Assembly: GCF_021729145.1 (NCBI RefSeq)
Contig: NZ_JAJSLW010000003.1
Span: 124,001 to 188,000 of the forward strand
Length of the DNA: 64,000 nucleotides
From: Membranihabitans maritimus
Lineage (GTDB): Bacteria; Bacteroidota; Bacteroidia; Chitinophagales; Saprospiraceae
Direction: 5' to 3'
Below, in pieces: positions 8,466 to 17,760 of the stretch; the stretch's first letter is position 1; every line of letters starts with the position of its first letter. Made by a program: the position numbers and the translations under genes. The notes below the pieces were generated by a model. It did not search any database. It was given only the letters and a program-made list of their open reading frames with translations, and was not told where the DNA came from.

Positions 8466-9899
8466 TCAATCTACCGTACGAATAGTTGTAGTCTCTTGAA
8501 TCCAGCATTCTACCCTGAATCGGTCTCCCCGATCCAATCTGCGTTGAAAAACATCTTCATACGTAGGTAAATATTGATGATATTGGTTGATTAACCGAGT
8601 AGCTTCCTCTGCAGCTTCAGGATCAATGCTTCTTGCTTTCTGCCATTGGTCCATTGCCGGCCAAACTACAACTTGACTATCCCATCCCGTCCCTGGACCA
8701 CACAAAGGTCCTGAACTCGCATATAATTTACCAATTAATAGATAGGGTTGGCCCCAATTATCTTTCACCTCAGCAGCTTTTAACGCAAAAGTGCGAGCTT
8801 CCGGAAATCTTTTTAAACTCCCATAATATATTTTAGCTATTACCAAATACAATTGTCCTTTACGGTCTGTATCATCGGTTTCTTCCGCCGCTTCTTCAAA
8901 TTTTTGAATGGCTAATTCAAAATCACCGCTTTCCAAAGCATCAAATCCTTCCCTTGCTTTAGATGATTTGGCTACTGCCTCGGGTTGTGCACAATTTTCA
9001 TCCCGAACTTGCCGCAATCTTATTACATTAGGATCATCCTGAGCACATCCACCCCAAATAAGATTTCTATAAACTTTATTAATCACATCACAGTCCGTAG
9101 GATTTTCTTCAAACTCTGGAATATATTTATCAATGTAATAATTACAATCATAGAATCCCTTTTCTCCTTCAAACCTAGACAAACGCGCAGGAACATAATT
9201 ATTTATTATTGCCCATTGTGCTTGATTTTTACCACTAGATAATCCTTTTTCCAACCTACTCATAATTTTCCCCGCATAATCCTGAGCCTCCTCCATTTCT
9301 ATATTCCCATCAAAATATTCCTTTACCAGGACGTCTGTAAAAGGATTCAAAATAAAAAAATAAGCACTGTCTCCATCCATGTTTATAGACTCTGTAAACA
9401 ATGAATAGATTGAATCGCGACTCACCAGGTCCTGAAATGTATAATATAAATCAAATCCTTTTCGGCCAGACACATAGCCGTCTTTTCCATAACATTCTTC
9501 CATCTGGTCGTAAAGCAGGAAGATAGTATCAACATATTTTTCTTTTAATGCTTCGTCTTCTGTCTGATTATAAAAATATTGATAAAATGTAATACCATCC
9601 GCAAAATGGGTATTTCTCTTCCCATCTGCTGCCGGGGCGATCGAATAGGCTTTTTTCCAATATGGGAAAGCCCTTTCATACCGTTCCATTTTGAACAAAT
9701 CTCTATACAGGACATGAGCGGTCACAGCATCATCCCCCATTCTCGCATTGGCAAATGTAGCACAGGGGCCTGTATTATACTCAATAGTATCGTTTGAAAC
9801 ACTTTCATCATCCGATAGGGAATCTGATACTTTAGGCGTACAGGAAAAAAAGATTGCTAAAGATGTTAAAAGAAATAATAAATTAATGAACCTGCTCAT
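8466..9899 (-). CDS. TPR lipoprotein, paralogue of the gene at 12265-13668
   Basis: A 477-residue product with a lipobox ending at Cys20 (SLAIFFSC), so probably a lipoprotein. It contains tetratricopeptide-like helical repeats: a first pair around RYERAFPYWKKAYSIAPAADG (73-93) and a second block at about 320-400 (ALESGDFELAIQKFEEAAE). It is colinear with the protein at 12265-13668 along its whole length, including the Cys-containing C terminus (VECWIQETTTI here, VGCWIGETVTL there). The family is familiar in Bacteroidota but has no function I can name; TPRs point to protein-protein contacts in the envelope. It is transcribed alone, 91 bp downstream of kbl. Confidence 0.75.
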   Translation of the reverse strand: MSRFINLLFLLTSLAIFFSCTPKVSDSLSDDESVSNDTIEYNTGPCATFANARMGDDAVTAHVLYRDLFKMERYERAFPYWKKAYSIAPAADGKRNTHFADGITFYQYFYNQTEDEALKEKYVDTIFLLYDQMEECYGKDGYVSGRKGFDLYYTFQDLVSRDSIYSLFTESINMDGDSAYFFILNPFTDVLVKEYFDGNIEMEEAQDYAGKIMSRLEKGLSSGKNQAQWAIINNYVPARLSRFEGEKGFYDCNYYIDKYIPEFEENPTDCDVINKVYRNLIWGGCAQDDPNVIRLRQVRDENCAQPEAVAKSSKAREGFDALESGDFELAIQKFEEAAEETDDTDRKGQLYLVIAKIYYGSLKRFPEARTFALKAAEVKDNWGQPYLLIGKLYASSGPLCGPGTGWDSQVVVWPAMDQWQKARSIDPEAAEEATRLINQYHQYLPTYEDVFQRRLDRGDRFRVECWIQETTTIRTVD

Positions 9900-9990
9900 C
9901 TATACTGATTTAAAAATGCAAACAAAATCCCTAAAATACCAGATATTGCTATTTTATCAAAGCCCAAATTGGTGTTTGCCAAAAGAAATT

Positions 9991-11172
9991 TTAAATTACT
10001 CCTAATTCTTTCCCTACCTTGTAAAATGCTGCTACTGCTTTTTCTATGTGTTCTTCTTCATGTGCAGCTGAAAGTTGCACCCTGATGCGAGCTTTTCCTT
10101 TGGGAACTACCGGATAGAAGAATCCAATCACATATATACCTTCATTCAACAATCGGGTGGCAAATTCTTGTGCTATGTTTGCCTCATAGAGCATAATAGG
10201 AACAATTGGGTGAATTCCGGGGACAATATCAAAACCGGCATCCGTCATTTTCTTTCTAAAACTTGTAGTGTTTTGCTCCAGTTTATCCCGGAGTTCTGTA
10301 CTTCCCGAAAGCCGGTCCAAAACTTCTATTGTCGCTCCTACAATGGCAGGGGCTACTGTATTGGAGAACAAATACGGTCGCGATTTTTGTCTCAGCATCT
10401 CTACAATCTCTTTGCGGGCAGCTGTAAATCCACCGGAAGCACCTCCCAGGGCTTTTCCAAACGTTCCCGTGATTATATCAATCCGATCCATCACGTTCCT
10501 GTACTCGTGGGTCCCCCGACCGATCTCACCCACGAATCCCGTTGCATGACACTCGTCGATCATTACCAAAGCATCATATTTCTCTGCCAAATCACAAATC
10601 TTATCCAATTGTGCAATTGTTCCGTCCATAGAAAAGACGCCGTCCGTGACAATTAATTTTCTCCGGGAGTCCTCCGCAGCAATTAATTGCTTTTCCAGGT
10701 CCTCCATATTATTGTGCTTATACCGGAACCGGGCTGCTTTGCACAAACGAATCCCGTCTATGATAGATGCATGGTTTAATTCATCGGATATAATAGCGTC
10801 TTCTTTCGTAAGAATAGGTTCGAACAATCCGCCGTTGGCATCGAATGCAGCCGCATACAATATGGCGTCTTCCGCACCAACAAAATCGGCAATCCTAGAT
10901 TCCAATTCTTTATGTATATCTTGCGTCCCACAAATAAAGCGAACGGAAGAAAGACCGAATCCGTGGGAATCAATCGTCTCCTTGGCTGCTTCCAGTAATT
11001 GTGGGTCAGCGGAAAGTCCAAGATAATTATTAGCACAAAAGTTAAGAACTTGCCCTCCATTTGCTAAAATTTCAGCACCCTGTGGTGAAGTAATTATTCG
11101 TTCGGATTTATACAACCCGTTTTCTTTTAATTCTTCTATTTCCTTTTGAAGCTGATCTTTGAAACTAAACAT
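9991..11172 (-). CDS. kbl: Glycine C-acetyltransferase (2-amino-3-ketobutyrate CoA ligase)
   Basis: A 393-residue fold-type I PLP enzyme of the alpha-oxoamine synthase family. Visible are the HG-rich substrate loop [13 protein letters not shown], the Asp-x-x-His of MIDECHATG, and the PLP-lysine motif [12 protein letters not shown] near residue 240. It cleaves 2-amino-3-ketobutyrate with CoA to glycine and acetyl-CoA. The dehydrogenase that makes its unstable substrate is encoded 4 bp upstream (11177-12136), so the pair converts L-threonine to glycine and acetyl-CoA. Length and motifs match the family closely, which separates it from the related BioF and serine palmitoyltransferase. Confidence 0.93.
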   Translation of the reverse strand: MFSFKDQLQKEIEELKENGLYKSERIITSPQGAEILANGGQVLNFCANNYLGLSADPQLLEAAKETIDSHGFGLSSVRFICGTQDIHKELESRIADFVGAEDAILYAAAFDANGGLFEPILTKEDAIISDELNHASIIDGIRLCKAARFRYKHNNMEDLEKQLIAAEDSRRKLIVTDGVFSMDGTIAQLDKICDLAEKYDALVMIDECHATGFVGEIGRGTHEYRNVMDRIDIITGTFGKALGGASGGFTAARKEIVEMLRQKSRPYLFSNTVAPAIVGATIEVLDRLSGSTELRDKLEQNTTSFRKKMTDAGFDIVPGIHPIVPIMLYEANIAQEFATRLLNEGIYVIGFFYPVVPKGKARIRVQLSAAHEEEHIEKAVAAFYKVGKELGVI

Positions 11173-11176
11173 ATAT

Positions 11177-12136
11177 TTAATTTTTTTTACTTCTTAAAGT
11201 ATTCTTTTCCTTTAACTTCATCAACATATCCCGCACAATATCGTCAATTTCAAATTGGTGTTGCCAATTCCAATCCCTCCGCGCCGGGGTATCGTCAATA
11301 TTCCTCGGCCAGGTATTAGCAATCTCTTCCCGAAAATCCGGAGCATACGAAATCTCAAAATCCGGTATAATCTTTCGGATAGAAGTAGCCAATTCCGTTG
11401 GCGTAAAACTAACAGCGCCAAAATTATACGAGGTCCTAACCGAAAGACTTTCTGCATTCGCCTGCATTAATTCCAGCGTACCCCGCACCGCATCATCAAT
11501 ATACATCATTGGGAGTCTCACGTCACCGGACAAAAAACATTCGTACCTGCCAGAATCCAATGCCTGGTAAAAAATGTCAACTGCATAATCAGTTGTTCCT
11601 CCACCCGGAGGAGACTGGTAGCTTATAATTCCAGGATACCTAATGCCACGTACATCCAATCCAAACTTTCGAAAAAAGTATTGTGCAAGGTTTTCCCCTG
11701 CAACTTTGGAAATCCCGTAAACGGTGGTTGGATGGAGTGCTACATTTTGCCTGGTATAATCCAGGGATGACCCAGGTCCAAAAACGGCAATTGAACTTGG
11801 AAAAAAAACTTTAGAAACCTTATTTTCCAGCGCAATATTTAGCGTATTTATCCACCCCTGTACATTCACCTTCCACAAAACCGATGGGTTCTTCTCCCCT
11901 ACTGCTGAAAGGATTCCTGCCAAATGGTAAATAATTGTCGGTTTGAAACCTCCAACTAATTTTTGATAGTGATTGGTCTCTAAAATATCAAGTTCTTCGA
12001 AGTGGGAAAAAGCTTCCGACGGCTTTAAGTCTGTTGCAAGCACATTCCTCTCCCCAAATTCATCCACCAAAGCCTGGACAAGAGCTTGCCCGATCTGACC
12101 CGAAGCTCCGGTGATTAACACCCTGGTTTTTTCCAT
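11177..12136 (-). CDS. tdh: L-threonine 3-dehydrogenase, epimerase (SDR) type
   Basis: A 319-residue extended short-chain dehydrogenase of the UDP-galactose epimerase-like group. It has the Rossmann motif GASGQIGQ (10-17), the catalytic Tyr and Lys in YGISKVAGE, and the Ser/Thr around PSSIAVFGP. It oxidises L-threonine to 2-amino-3-ketobutyrate with NAD. Sequence features such as [13 protein letters not shown] and NTWPRNIDD match the non-zinc threonine dehydrogenases. The assignment is strengthened by kbl starting 4 bp downstream. A TAGCTTTG promoter element lies just upstream. Confidence 0.9.
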   Translation of the reverse strand: MEKTRVLITGASGQIGQALVQALVDEFGERNVLATDLKPSEAFSHFEELDILETNHYQKLVGGFKPTIIYHLAGILSAVGEKNPSVLWKVNVQGWINTLNIALENKVSKVFFPSSIAVFGPGSSLDYTRQNVALHPTTVYGISKVAGENLAQYFFRKFGLDVRGIRYPGIISYQSPPGGGTTDYAVDIFYQALDSGRYECFLSGDVRLPMMYIDDAVRGTLELMQANAESLSVRTSYNFGAVSFTPTELATSIRKIIPDFEISYAPDFREEIANTWPRNIDDTPARRDWNWQHQFEIDDIVRDMLMKLKEKNTLRSKKN

Positions 12137-12158
12137 ATCAATCGTAATAATTTCTCTA

Positions 12159-12166
12159 CAAAGCTA
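12159..12166 (-). promoter_or_regulatory. Putative -7 element for tdh-kbl
   Basis: On the minus strand this reads TAGCTTTG, an exact match to the Bacteroidota -7 consensus TAnnTTTG. Transcription would start some 15 bases before the tdh ATG. The -33 region has only TTTT, not TTG, so the call is moderate. Confidence 0.45.
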
Positions 12167-12189
12167 TGAATTACTTCTTATAAAACGGA

Positions 12190-12236
12190 ATGCCTTAAAA
12201 AAGAAATGCCTGCTTGATTTCTATCAAACAGGCATT
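12190..12236 (-). terminator. Intrinsic terminator of the purH-coaX-omp-TPR unit
   Basis: Thirteen-base arms at 12205-12217 and 12224-12236 (minus strand AATGCCTGTTTGA and TCAAGCAGGCATT) with a 6-nt loop, followed on the minus strand by TTCTTTTTTAA. The single imperfect pair is U-G when read from the minus strand but C-A from the plus strand, which shows the direction. It lies 28 bp after the stop of the TPR gene. Confidence 0.85.
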
Positions 12237-12264
12237 CTTATAACTTATGATTTGAATATACTTT

Positions 12265-13668
12265 CTAGAAGTTGAGCGTCACCGTTTCTCCGATCCAACA
12301 TCCTACTTTGGCTGTAGAACCATCCTTGAATCCACGCATAAAGGCATCCTCCTTATCCGGTCGGCTTGCACTGTACCGGGCAATCCTGGAACTGGCCTCT
12401 TGGGCAACTTTATCATCCACAGCCTTGGCTCTGGCATATTTATCAATAGCAGCTACCACAGCCAATCGTTGGTTCCAGGCATCTCCACAGCTTCTACTTG
12501 CTTGTGCATACATATCGCCTATCAACATATATGGACGTCCCCAATTTCCACGCAATTCAGCTGCTTTTAAGGCACTTTCTCTTGCTTCAGCATATTTATT
12601 CAGTTTCCTGTATTGAATAGACGCTAAAGAGAAATAATACCCGGCTTTTTTCTCGTCATCTTCCGCTTTTTCCGCAGCCTCCAAATATTTTTCGGCAGCT
12701 TCTTCAAATTTACCCTCGTCATATCTTTTCTTAGCTGCATATCCGGGATTATTGGCTTCTCTTTCAGCCATTCTCTCAGCATTATATTCGGCTGCCAATG
12801 TTTCATACTCCCCTTTCACCTGTGCAAGGAAAGCATCAGATTCGTCACATCCCTTTTGTTTCAATGTATTGAAAATATACTTTAGGTTGTCAAAATCATC
12901 CGGAGCTTCATCATATACAGGACGCAACTTTTCCTTAAAATATTCACAGTCGAAGATATCGTCTTCCACCGGTTTGAAAGAAGCTAAAAAGCGCTGCTTG
13001 GTAATATCATAGTACTCTCCGAATTCAGGATCGCGCTCTATATTGTAATCAGCAATCTCAATAAGTTCATCATGAACAGCTCTCGTTTCATCAGCTGTCA
13101 TATTTCCTTGCTGAAATTCATACACGGCTATATAAGCTAATGGTTCCAATACAATGTACTCTACACCTGTTCCTCCCAGTTCAATAGCCTTTTCCAACAC
13201 CTTTTTAGTCTCGGAATAGGGACTCTTCAATGTATAGAACATATCGTACCCCATTCGACCATATAATCTACCGATAAGAGCTTCATAACACAAGTCATCA
13301 CAATCGCGTACTTTGATTACCCGGGCTTCATAACAATCGATTGCACCCTGGTACAATTCCAACACCTTTTGTTTGTACTCTTCTTTCTTTGCTTCGTCTG
13401 TTTCATTTTGGAAAAAGTGCTTGTATATAGCAATTCCATCCATATAATGATAATCCCTTCTTCCGTCGGCTGCTGGCGCAATATTATAGGCCTTTTGCCA
13501 GTGAGGGAGGGCCTGTTCGTACTTTTCATTTCGTACTAACGGTCTGTAAATACTATGTGCATTTTCACCTGCTTCTTTTTGAGGTGAATCATTCCAGGTT
13601 TTACACTGGCTAAATCCATCTACTTGAAACGAGACAGCTACCAGGAAAACAATTAGTAATCTCTTCAT
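12265..13668 (-). CDS. Exported TPR protein
   Basis: A 467-residue product with a signal peptide (about 1-21, cleavage near FSQ). It shares the layout and many residues of the lipoprotein at 8466-9899: YEQALPHWQKAYNIAPAADG near 53-72, a helical middle, a second TPR block (GKFEEAAEKYLEAAEKAED, about 320-340), and the terminal CWIGETVTL. Here Cys21 follows SQ, so it is probably not lipidated, unlike the paralogue. The central part is Lys/Glu-rich and likely to be all helix. It is the last gene of the purH unit, 17 bp after the outer membrane protein gene, and is followed by a strong terminator. Function unknown. Confidence 0.75.
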   Translation of the reverse strand: MKRLLIVFLVAVSFQVDGFSQCKTWNDSPQKEAGENAHSIYRPLVRNEKYEQALPHWQKAYNIAPAADGRRDYHYMDGIAIYKHFFQNETDEAKKEEYKQKVLELYQGAIDCYEARVIKVRDCDDLCYEALIGRLYGRMGYDMFYTLKSPYSETKKVLEKAIELGGTGVEYIVLEPLAYIAVYEFQQGNMTADETRAVHDELIEIADYNIERDPEFGEYYDITKQRFLASFKPVEDDIFDCEYFKEKLRPVYDEAPDDFDNLKYIFNTLKQKGCDESDAFLAQVKGEYETLAAEYNAERMAEREANNPGYAAKKRYDEGKFEEAAEKYLEAAEKAEDDEKKAGYYFSLASIQYRKLNKYAEARESALKAAELRGNWGRPYMLIGDMYAQASRSCGDAWNQRLAVVAAIDKYARAKAVDDKVAQEASSRIARYSASRPDKEDAFMRGFKDGSTAKVGCWIGETVTLNF

Positions 13669-13685
13669 TTTTGCTTTAAGTTATA

Positions 13686-15032
13686 TTATTCAAATCTTCT
13701 TTTATAAAACCACAAATTATTATTCAATGTCACTCCGATATTGAAGCGAATATAATTTTCTTTAAAAATTTCATTTCCAAGCTGTCCCGCGTCAAATGAA
13801 ACGTTAAAATACGCAAGCTGTCTTTTTTGGAATATAGGAAATCCCAATCCGACTTGCATACCTTTTTTTGTCAATCCCATTTCATTAAAGACTCTTGGAT
13901 CATTATTAAAATACAAAGACCCTCTATAAGACACTCTTTGCCAATAATTTAACAATGCACTTGGATTAGGCGTATATTCTATAGACGCAGCAGAACTCCA
14001 AGAGTTACGCAAAGTACCAATATTTAAGAAATTATTAAAATTTTTCCACCCGTTATATTCAATATTTATTCCCGCCTGAAGTCGGTTTGCCAGGCCATAA
14101 GATATCCCAAACCCAATTTCGGAAGGCAGATAATTTCGGATATTATCCGTTTGGTTGATAGATATAGTATCGATTAATTCATCGTTAGCATTCTCATCAT
14201 CCAGTCCAAAATAGGAAGTGCTCTTGCGGAGTACAATTTCAGTTTGGTCCACACTTACTGCCTGCTTTGAATTCCCGTATAAACCAAAAGCAATCCAACG
14301 ATTATTTGTAGGATCACCTGAATCTTTATTCAAAAACCACTTATATTGCAACCCTGCATTCCACAAAAAGCCACTGTATAAACGTTCATTCTCAGTATAA
14401 GTATGATAATTATTGTTTGCCGCATCGAAGAGTAAAGCTCTTTCATTCTGAATGCTTCCAAACAAAAAACCTATGTTAAATCCCATAGATAGGTTCTTAT
14501 ATTTTGCCCCCGTCCCAATCTGAAGTTTATTCAATCCCCCATTACCTCCATATTGGCGAGACACTGCATCCTCAAAATCGGTAGTAATTTCCTGATTAAT
14601 TCGGTAATCCATCCTGCTTATTGGCAGCAAAGAAATATTCATACCCATTTTAAACAATTGCTCTTTGCGATCTAGAACCACATTTACAGGGCTCATTAAG
14701 GGGAATGAAAGTGAAAGGTATTTGAAATTGCCGCCCCATGCACTTTGTTCTTTTTGAGAATCTTTAATGGTGGTGTACGAAGCATCTACTCCCATATCAA
14801 AGGCAGTAGCCATCAAGCCTGCATAGGAAGCCGGATTGACCAAATTTACATTATAGGGGTTGGAATAGGTGGAGAAAAGCCCTCCCAGGGTATTTGATGA
14901 AACAACGGAAGGTTCTGCAAGGTCTCCGATCCCCAAAGATGATAGTGGAGAATTTTCGCTTAACTGAGCAAATGCCCCACTACTTAAAAGCGTAACGAAC
15001 AAAGCAATAAAACCTGTTTGTTTAATATTCAT
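13686..15032 (-). CDS. Outer membrane protein downstream of coaX
   Basis: A roughly 448-residue protein. ATG 15032 gives a clean signal peptide (MNIKQTGFIALFVTLLSSGA, cleavage after FAQ); an in-frame ATG at 15050 is the alternative. Either way the start overlaps the end of coaX. The N-terminal segment YSNPYNVNLVNPASYAGL carries the Asn-Pro-Ala motif typical of FadL/PorV-like barrels, and the rest consists of alternating strands rich in Gly, Asn and aromatics. From memory, an outer membrane protein followed by a TPR protein after coaX is a recurrent order in Bacteroidota. Substrate or role unknown. Confidence 0.75.
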   Translation of the reverse strand: MNIKQTGFIALFVTLLSSGAFAQLSENSPLSSLGIGDLAEPSVVSSNTLGGLFSTYSNPYNVNLVNPASYAGLMATAFDMGVDASYTTIKDSQKEQSAWGGNFKYLSLSFPLMSPVNVVLDRKEQLFKMGMNISLLPISRMDYRINQEITTDFEDAVSRQYGGNGGLNKLQIGTGAKYKNLSMGFNIGFLFGSIQNERALLFDAANNNYHTYTENERLYSGFLWNAGLQYKWFLNKDSGDPTNNRWIAFGLYGNSKQAVSVDQTEIVLRKSTSYFGLDDENANDELIDTISINQTDNIRNYLPSEIGFGISYGLANRLQAGINIEYNGWKNFNNFLNIGTLRNSWSSAASIEYTPNPSALLNYWQRVSYRGSLYFNNDPRVFNEMGLTKKGMQVGLGFPIFQKRQLAYFNVSFDAGQLGNEIFKENYIRFNIGVTLNNNLWFYKRRFE

Positions 15033-15762
15033 TATATTTTGATATTTCATTTAATCCGAATAAAATCAGATCCGGATGCGCAAATATCTTAGTTTTAAGA
15101 TACTTAGCAAATATTTTATGATCTCCGCCGGTTAATATTACCTTAAGTTCCCCGTATTTTACTTCCAGTTCCCGAATAAATGCCTCCGCTTCCATAATAG
15201 CCATTCTGATACCTCCGTTTTGTAGGGCACTTTTAGTACTATTACCTAAAAGACTGAGTTCATCGGTGTATTCAACCAGCGGTAATCGATCTGTGAATTG
15301 ATGCATTGCTTTCAATCTCATATACAGGCCCGGTGTAATATTTCCACCGATATAGTCACCACCTGCAGTAATGAAATCATACGTAATACAAGTTCCTGCA
15401 TCAATGACCAAAACCGACTTTCCATTATACAACGCAAAAACTGCACTTACAGCTGCCAACCGGTCTTGACCCAAAGTTTGCGGAGTCGTATAATGAATAG
15501 AGAAGGGAAAGTTCAAAGTACTTTTGACCTCCCATGCTCCATACCTTCTTATCCAGGTAAAATCTGACTCCTCGAGATCAGAAGTCGAAGAAAAAATAAT
15601 AGTATCGGGATTGAATTTGTTAACGATATTATCCACCACCTCTTTGCTCCATTCGTTCTCATTAACGATGATAGTCGTTTCTAAATTGTCTGAATGAAAC
15701 AACCCCAGTTTACGAACCGTATTTCCAATATCGATAGCCAGGACCCGTTTTTCTCTCGCCAC
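15022..15762 (-). CDS. coaX: Type III pantothenate kinase
   Basis: A 246-residue protein of the ASKHA fold. Motifs: phosphate-binding AIDIGNTVRKLG (9-20), the substrate loop around PQTLGQDRLAA, the second phosphate loop VIDAGTCITYDF, and GGNITPGLYMR. It phosphorylates pantothenate, the first step of coenzyme A synthesis, uses a monovalent cation and is not feedback-inhibited by CoA. It starts 12 bp after purH and its end overlaps the outer membrane protein gene, so it sits inside one transcription unit. Confidence 0.93.
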   Translation of the reverse strand: MAREKRVLAIDIGNTVRKLGLFHSDNLETTIIVNENEWSKEVVDNIVNKFNPDTIIFSSTSDLEESDFTWIRRYGAWEVKSTLNFPFSIHYTTPQTLGQDRLAAVSAVFALYNGKSVLVIDAGTCITYDFITAGGDYIGGNITPGLYMRLKAMHQFTDRLPLVEYTDELSLLGNSTKSALQNGGIRMAIMEAEAFIRELEVKYGELKVILTGGDHKIFAKYLKTKIFAHPDLILFGLNEISKYNEY

Positions 15763-15774
15763 TAATTACAACTC

Positions 15775-17304
15775 TTAATGTTTAAAATGTCTCGTACCCG
15801 TAATTACCATTGACATGCCTTTTTCATCACAAAAACTGATGCTATCTTTGTCCCGAATCGAACCGCCAGGCTGCACTACGGATGTAATCCCCGCTTCTGA
15901 GGCAATCTCAACACAATCACTGAATGGGAAAAATGCATCAGATGCCATAACAGCACCATTGAGGTCAAAATCAAACGCTTTGGCTTTGGTAATTGCCTGC
16001 TTCAATGCATCTACCCGACTCGTTTGTCCACATCCCATGCCGATGAGCTGACCGTTTTTCACAAGAGCAATAGTATTGGATTTAAGGTGCTTGACACACT
16101 TATTAGCAAATACCAAATCATTCTTTTCGCTATCCGAAGGAGATACCTTTGTAACTACATTAAAATCATCCTTACTTTCGATCTTCATGTCAGTATCCTG
16201 GACTAATACACCATTTAACAAAGATTTAAAGCTTTTCGGACTTCTGTAAAAGTCTTTAATCTCCAAAACAATTCTTTTCTTCTTTGAAAGAAGCAACTTT
16301 CTTGCTTCATCCTCAAAATCCGGCGCAATTAGTACTTCATAAAATAGTTTATTAATTTCTTTCGCTGTGTCAATATCAATGGTACCATTGGTAATTAATA
16401 TACCTCCAAATGCAGATATAGGATCGCCGGCAAGGGCTTTTTCCCAAGCCTTCAACGTCGTCGATTCCGTGGCCAAGCCACATGCATTTGTATGCTTTAA
16501 TACAGCAAAAGTTACAGGGTAATCCTTAAATTCAGCCATTATCTGAACTGCTGCATCTATGTCGACCAAGTTATTATAGGAAAGCTCTTTTCCGCCCAAT
16601 TGATTGAAAACATCCTGAAACGGACCATAAAAAGCACCATTCTGATGAGGATTTTCTCCATATCGCAAACTTGTTTTGTCAGAATATTTTACCTCAAATT
16701 CACTCTCATCACTATCTGATTGGAAATAGGCCGCAATAGCACTATCGTATTTTGAACTAATTTGAAATGCTTTGGTTGCCAGATACTTTCTTTGCTTTAA
16801 AGATATTTTTCCTGATTGAACAGCCAGTAAATCCTCTAAATATTGATACTGCCCAATTGAAGGAACTACAGCCACATCTTTATAATTTTTTGCTGCAGCT
16901 CGAATTAACGAAATACCTCCAATGTCAATTTTCTCTATTATTGCAGTTTCATCATCCGTTTCTGCCACTGTCTTTTCAAATGGGTATAAATCCACTATAA
17001 CCAAGTCAATTTCGGGTATATCATACGTATTCAATTGATCTATGTGATCCTGTTCTCTTTTTGCCAAAATACCACCAAATACCTTAGGATGAAGAGTTTT
17101 CACCCTTCCACCCAATATACTTGGATATGAAGTAAGGTCTTCTACCTTTTCTACATCAACTCCCAAATTATCAATAAATGTATAAGTACCCCCCGTTGAG
17201 AATATTTTGACATTATTTTTCTGAAGCAACCTCACAATAGGTTCCAAACCATCTTTTGAAAACACCGATATTAGTGCGGATTTAATTTTAATATTTTTTT
17301 CCAT
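15775..17304 (-). CDS. purH: Bifunctional AICAR formyltransferase/IMP cyclohydrolase
   Basis: A 509-residue protein carrying both last steps of purine synthesis. The N-terminal IMP cyclohydrolase (MGS-like) domain has ALISVFSKDGLEPIVRLL and STGGTYTFID; the C-terminal formyltransferase domain has LRYGENPHQNG, the catalytic Lys-His in AVLKHTNACGLA, and GCGQTSRVDA. Full length for the family, ending in GTRHFKH. It heads a probable operon purH-coaX-omp-TPR and has a well-formed Bacteroidota promoter 75-100 bp upstream. Confidence 0.95.
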   Translation of the reverse strand: MEKNIKIKSALISVFSKDGLEPIVRLLQKNNVKIFSTGGTYTFIDNLGVDVEKVEDLTSYPSILGGRVKTLHPKVFGGILAKREQDHIDQLNTYDIPEIDLVIVDLYPFEKTVAETDDETAIIEKIDIGGISLIRAAAKNYKDVAVVPSIGQYQYLEDLLAVQSGKISLKQRKYLATKAFQISSKYDSAIAAYFQSDSDESEFEVKYSDKTSLRYGENPHQNGAFYGPFQDVFNQLGGKELSYNNLVDIDAAVQIMAEFKDYPVTFAVLKHTNACGLATESTTLKAWEKALAGDPISAFGGILITNGTIDIDTAKEINKLFYEVLIAPDFEDEARKLLLSKKKRIVLEIKDFYRSPKSFKSLLNGVLVQDTDMKIESKDDFNVVTKVSPSDSEKNDLVFANKCVKHLKSNTIALVKNGQLIGMGCGQTSRVDALKQAITKAKAFDFDLNGAVMASDAFFPFSDCVEIASEAGITSVVQPGGSIRDKDSISFCDEKGMSMVITGTRHFKH

Positions 17305-17760
17305 ATAACCTTATTCGAAAAGCAAAAATAATAATTGAAGTATTTAAAATAATTGTCTATTAACTCGAAATAAAAACGCAAAAGTAGTAAATATTTCAAT
17401 TGAACAAAAAATGATATTACTACTTTATGTTCAATCAATTACAGATTTTTTTTTAACGTGCTGTTTTAACCCGATTTATTCATATCAACTCAGAATGCTT
17501 TCGGGGTAAACCATGCCGATCTCATTTTTAAACAAGTTGATTTTCAATGTAATATATCCGGGTCACTCCAGGCAAACACCAAATATTTATACCCCAAATT
17601 GGGGATGTACTTCGAAGCTAACAAATCAGTTTTAACTTATAACTATCTTATAATTAATATTTTATAAATCTGCAACCATGCAGCCACTGACGTTTGTTCA
17701 GGGACCAACCAGGAAGTCATCGCAACTATCGATTGCAACCTAATAGCGGGGTTGCAGCCG
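17305..17760. other. Gene-free stretch between purH and tdk
   Basis: About 456 bp. The right part is the purH promoter and leader. A symmetrical element CCCCAA-A-TTGGGG lies at 17592-17604. Next to the tdk stop, TGCAACC (17734-17740) pairs with GGTTGCA (17750-17756), a short hairpin after tdk on the minus strand but without a T run. A further CTGCAACC copy is at 17670-17677. No open frame of useful length is seen. Confidence 0.6.
17379..17407 (-). promoter_or_regulatory. Promoter of the purH operon
   Basis: Minus strand: TTG at 17407-17405, an 18-nt spacer, then TACTTTTG at 17386-17379. This fits the TTG-N17-23-TAnnTTTG pattern described for Bacteroidota. The predicted leader is roughly 70 nt. 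A second TATTTTTG nearer the gene (17330-17323) has no -33 partner. Confidence 0.65.

Noticed and set aside
10075-11026. Several 90-190 codon open frames on the plus strand
   Set aside because: All lie opposite kbl, an intact and well-recognised gene, and none resembles a protein family.
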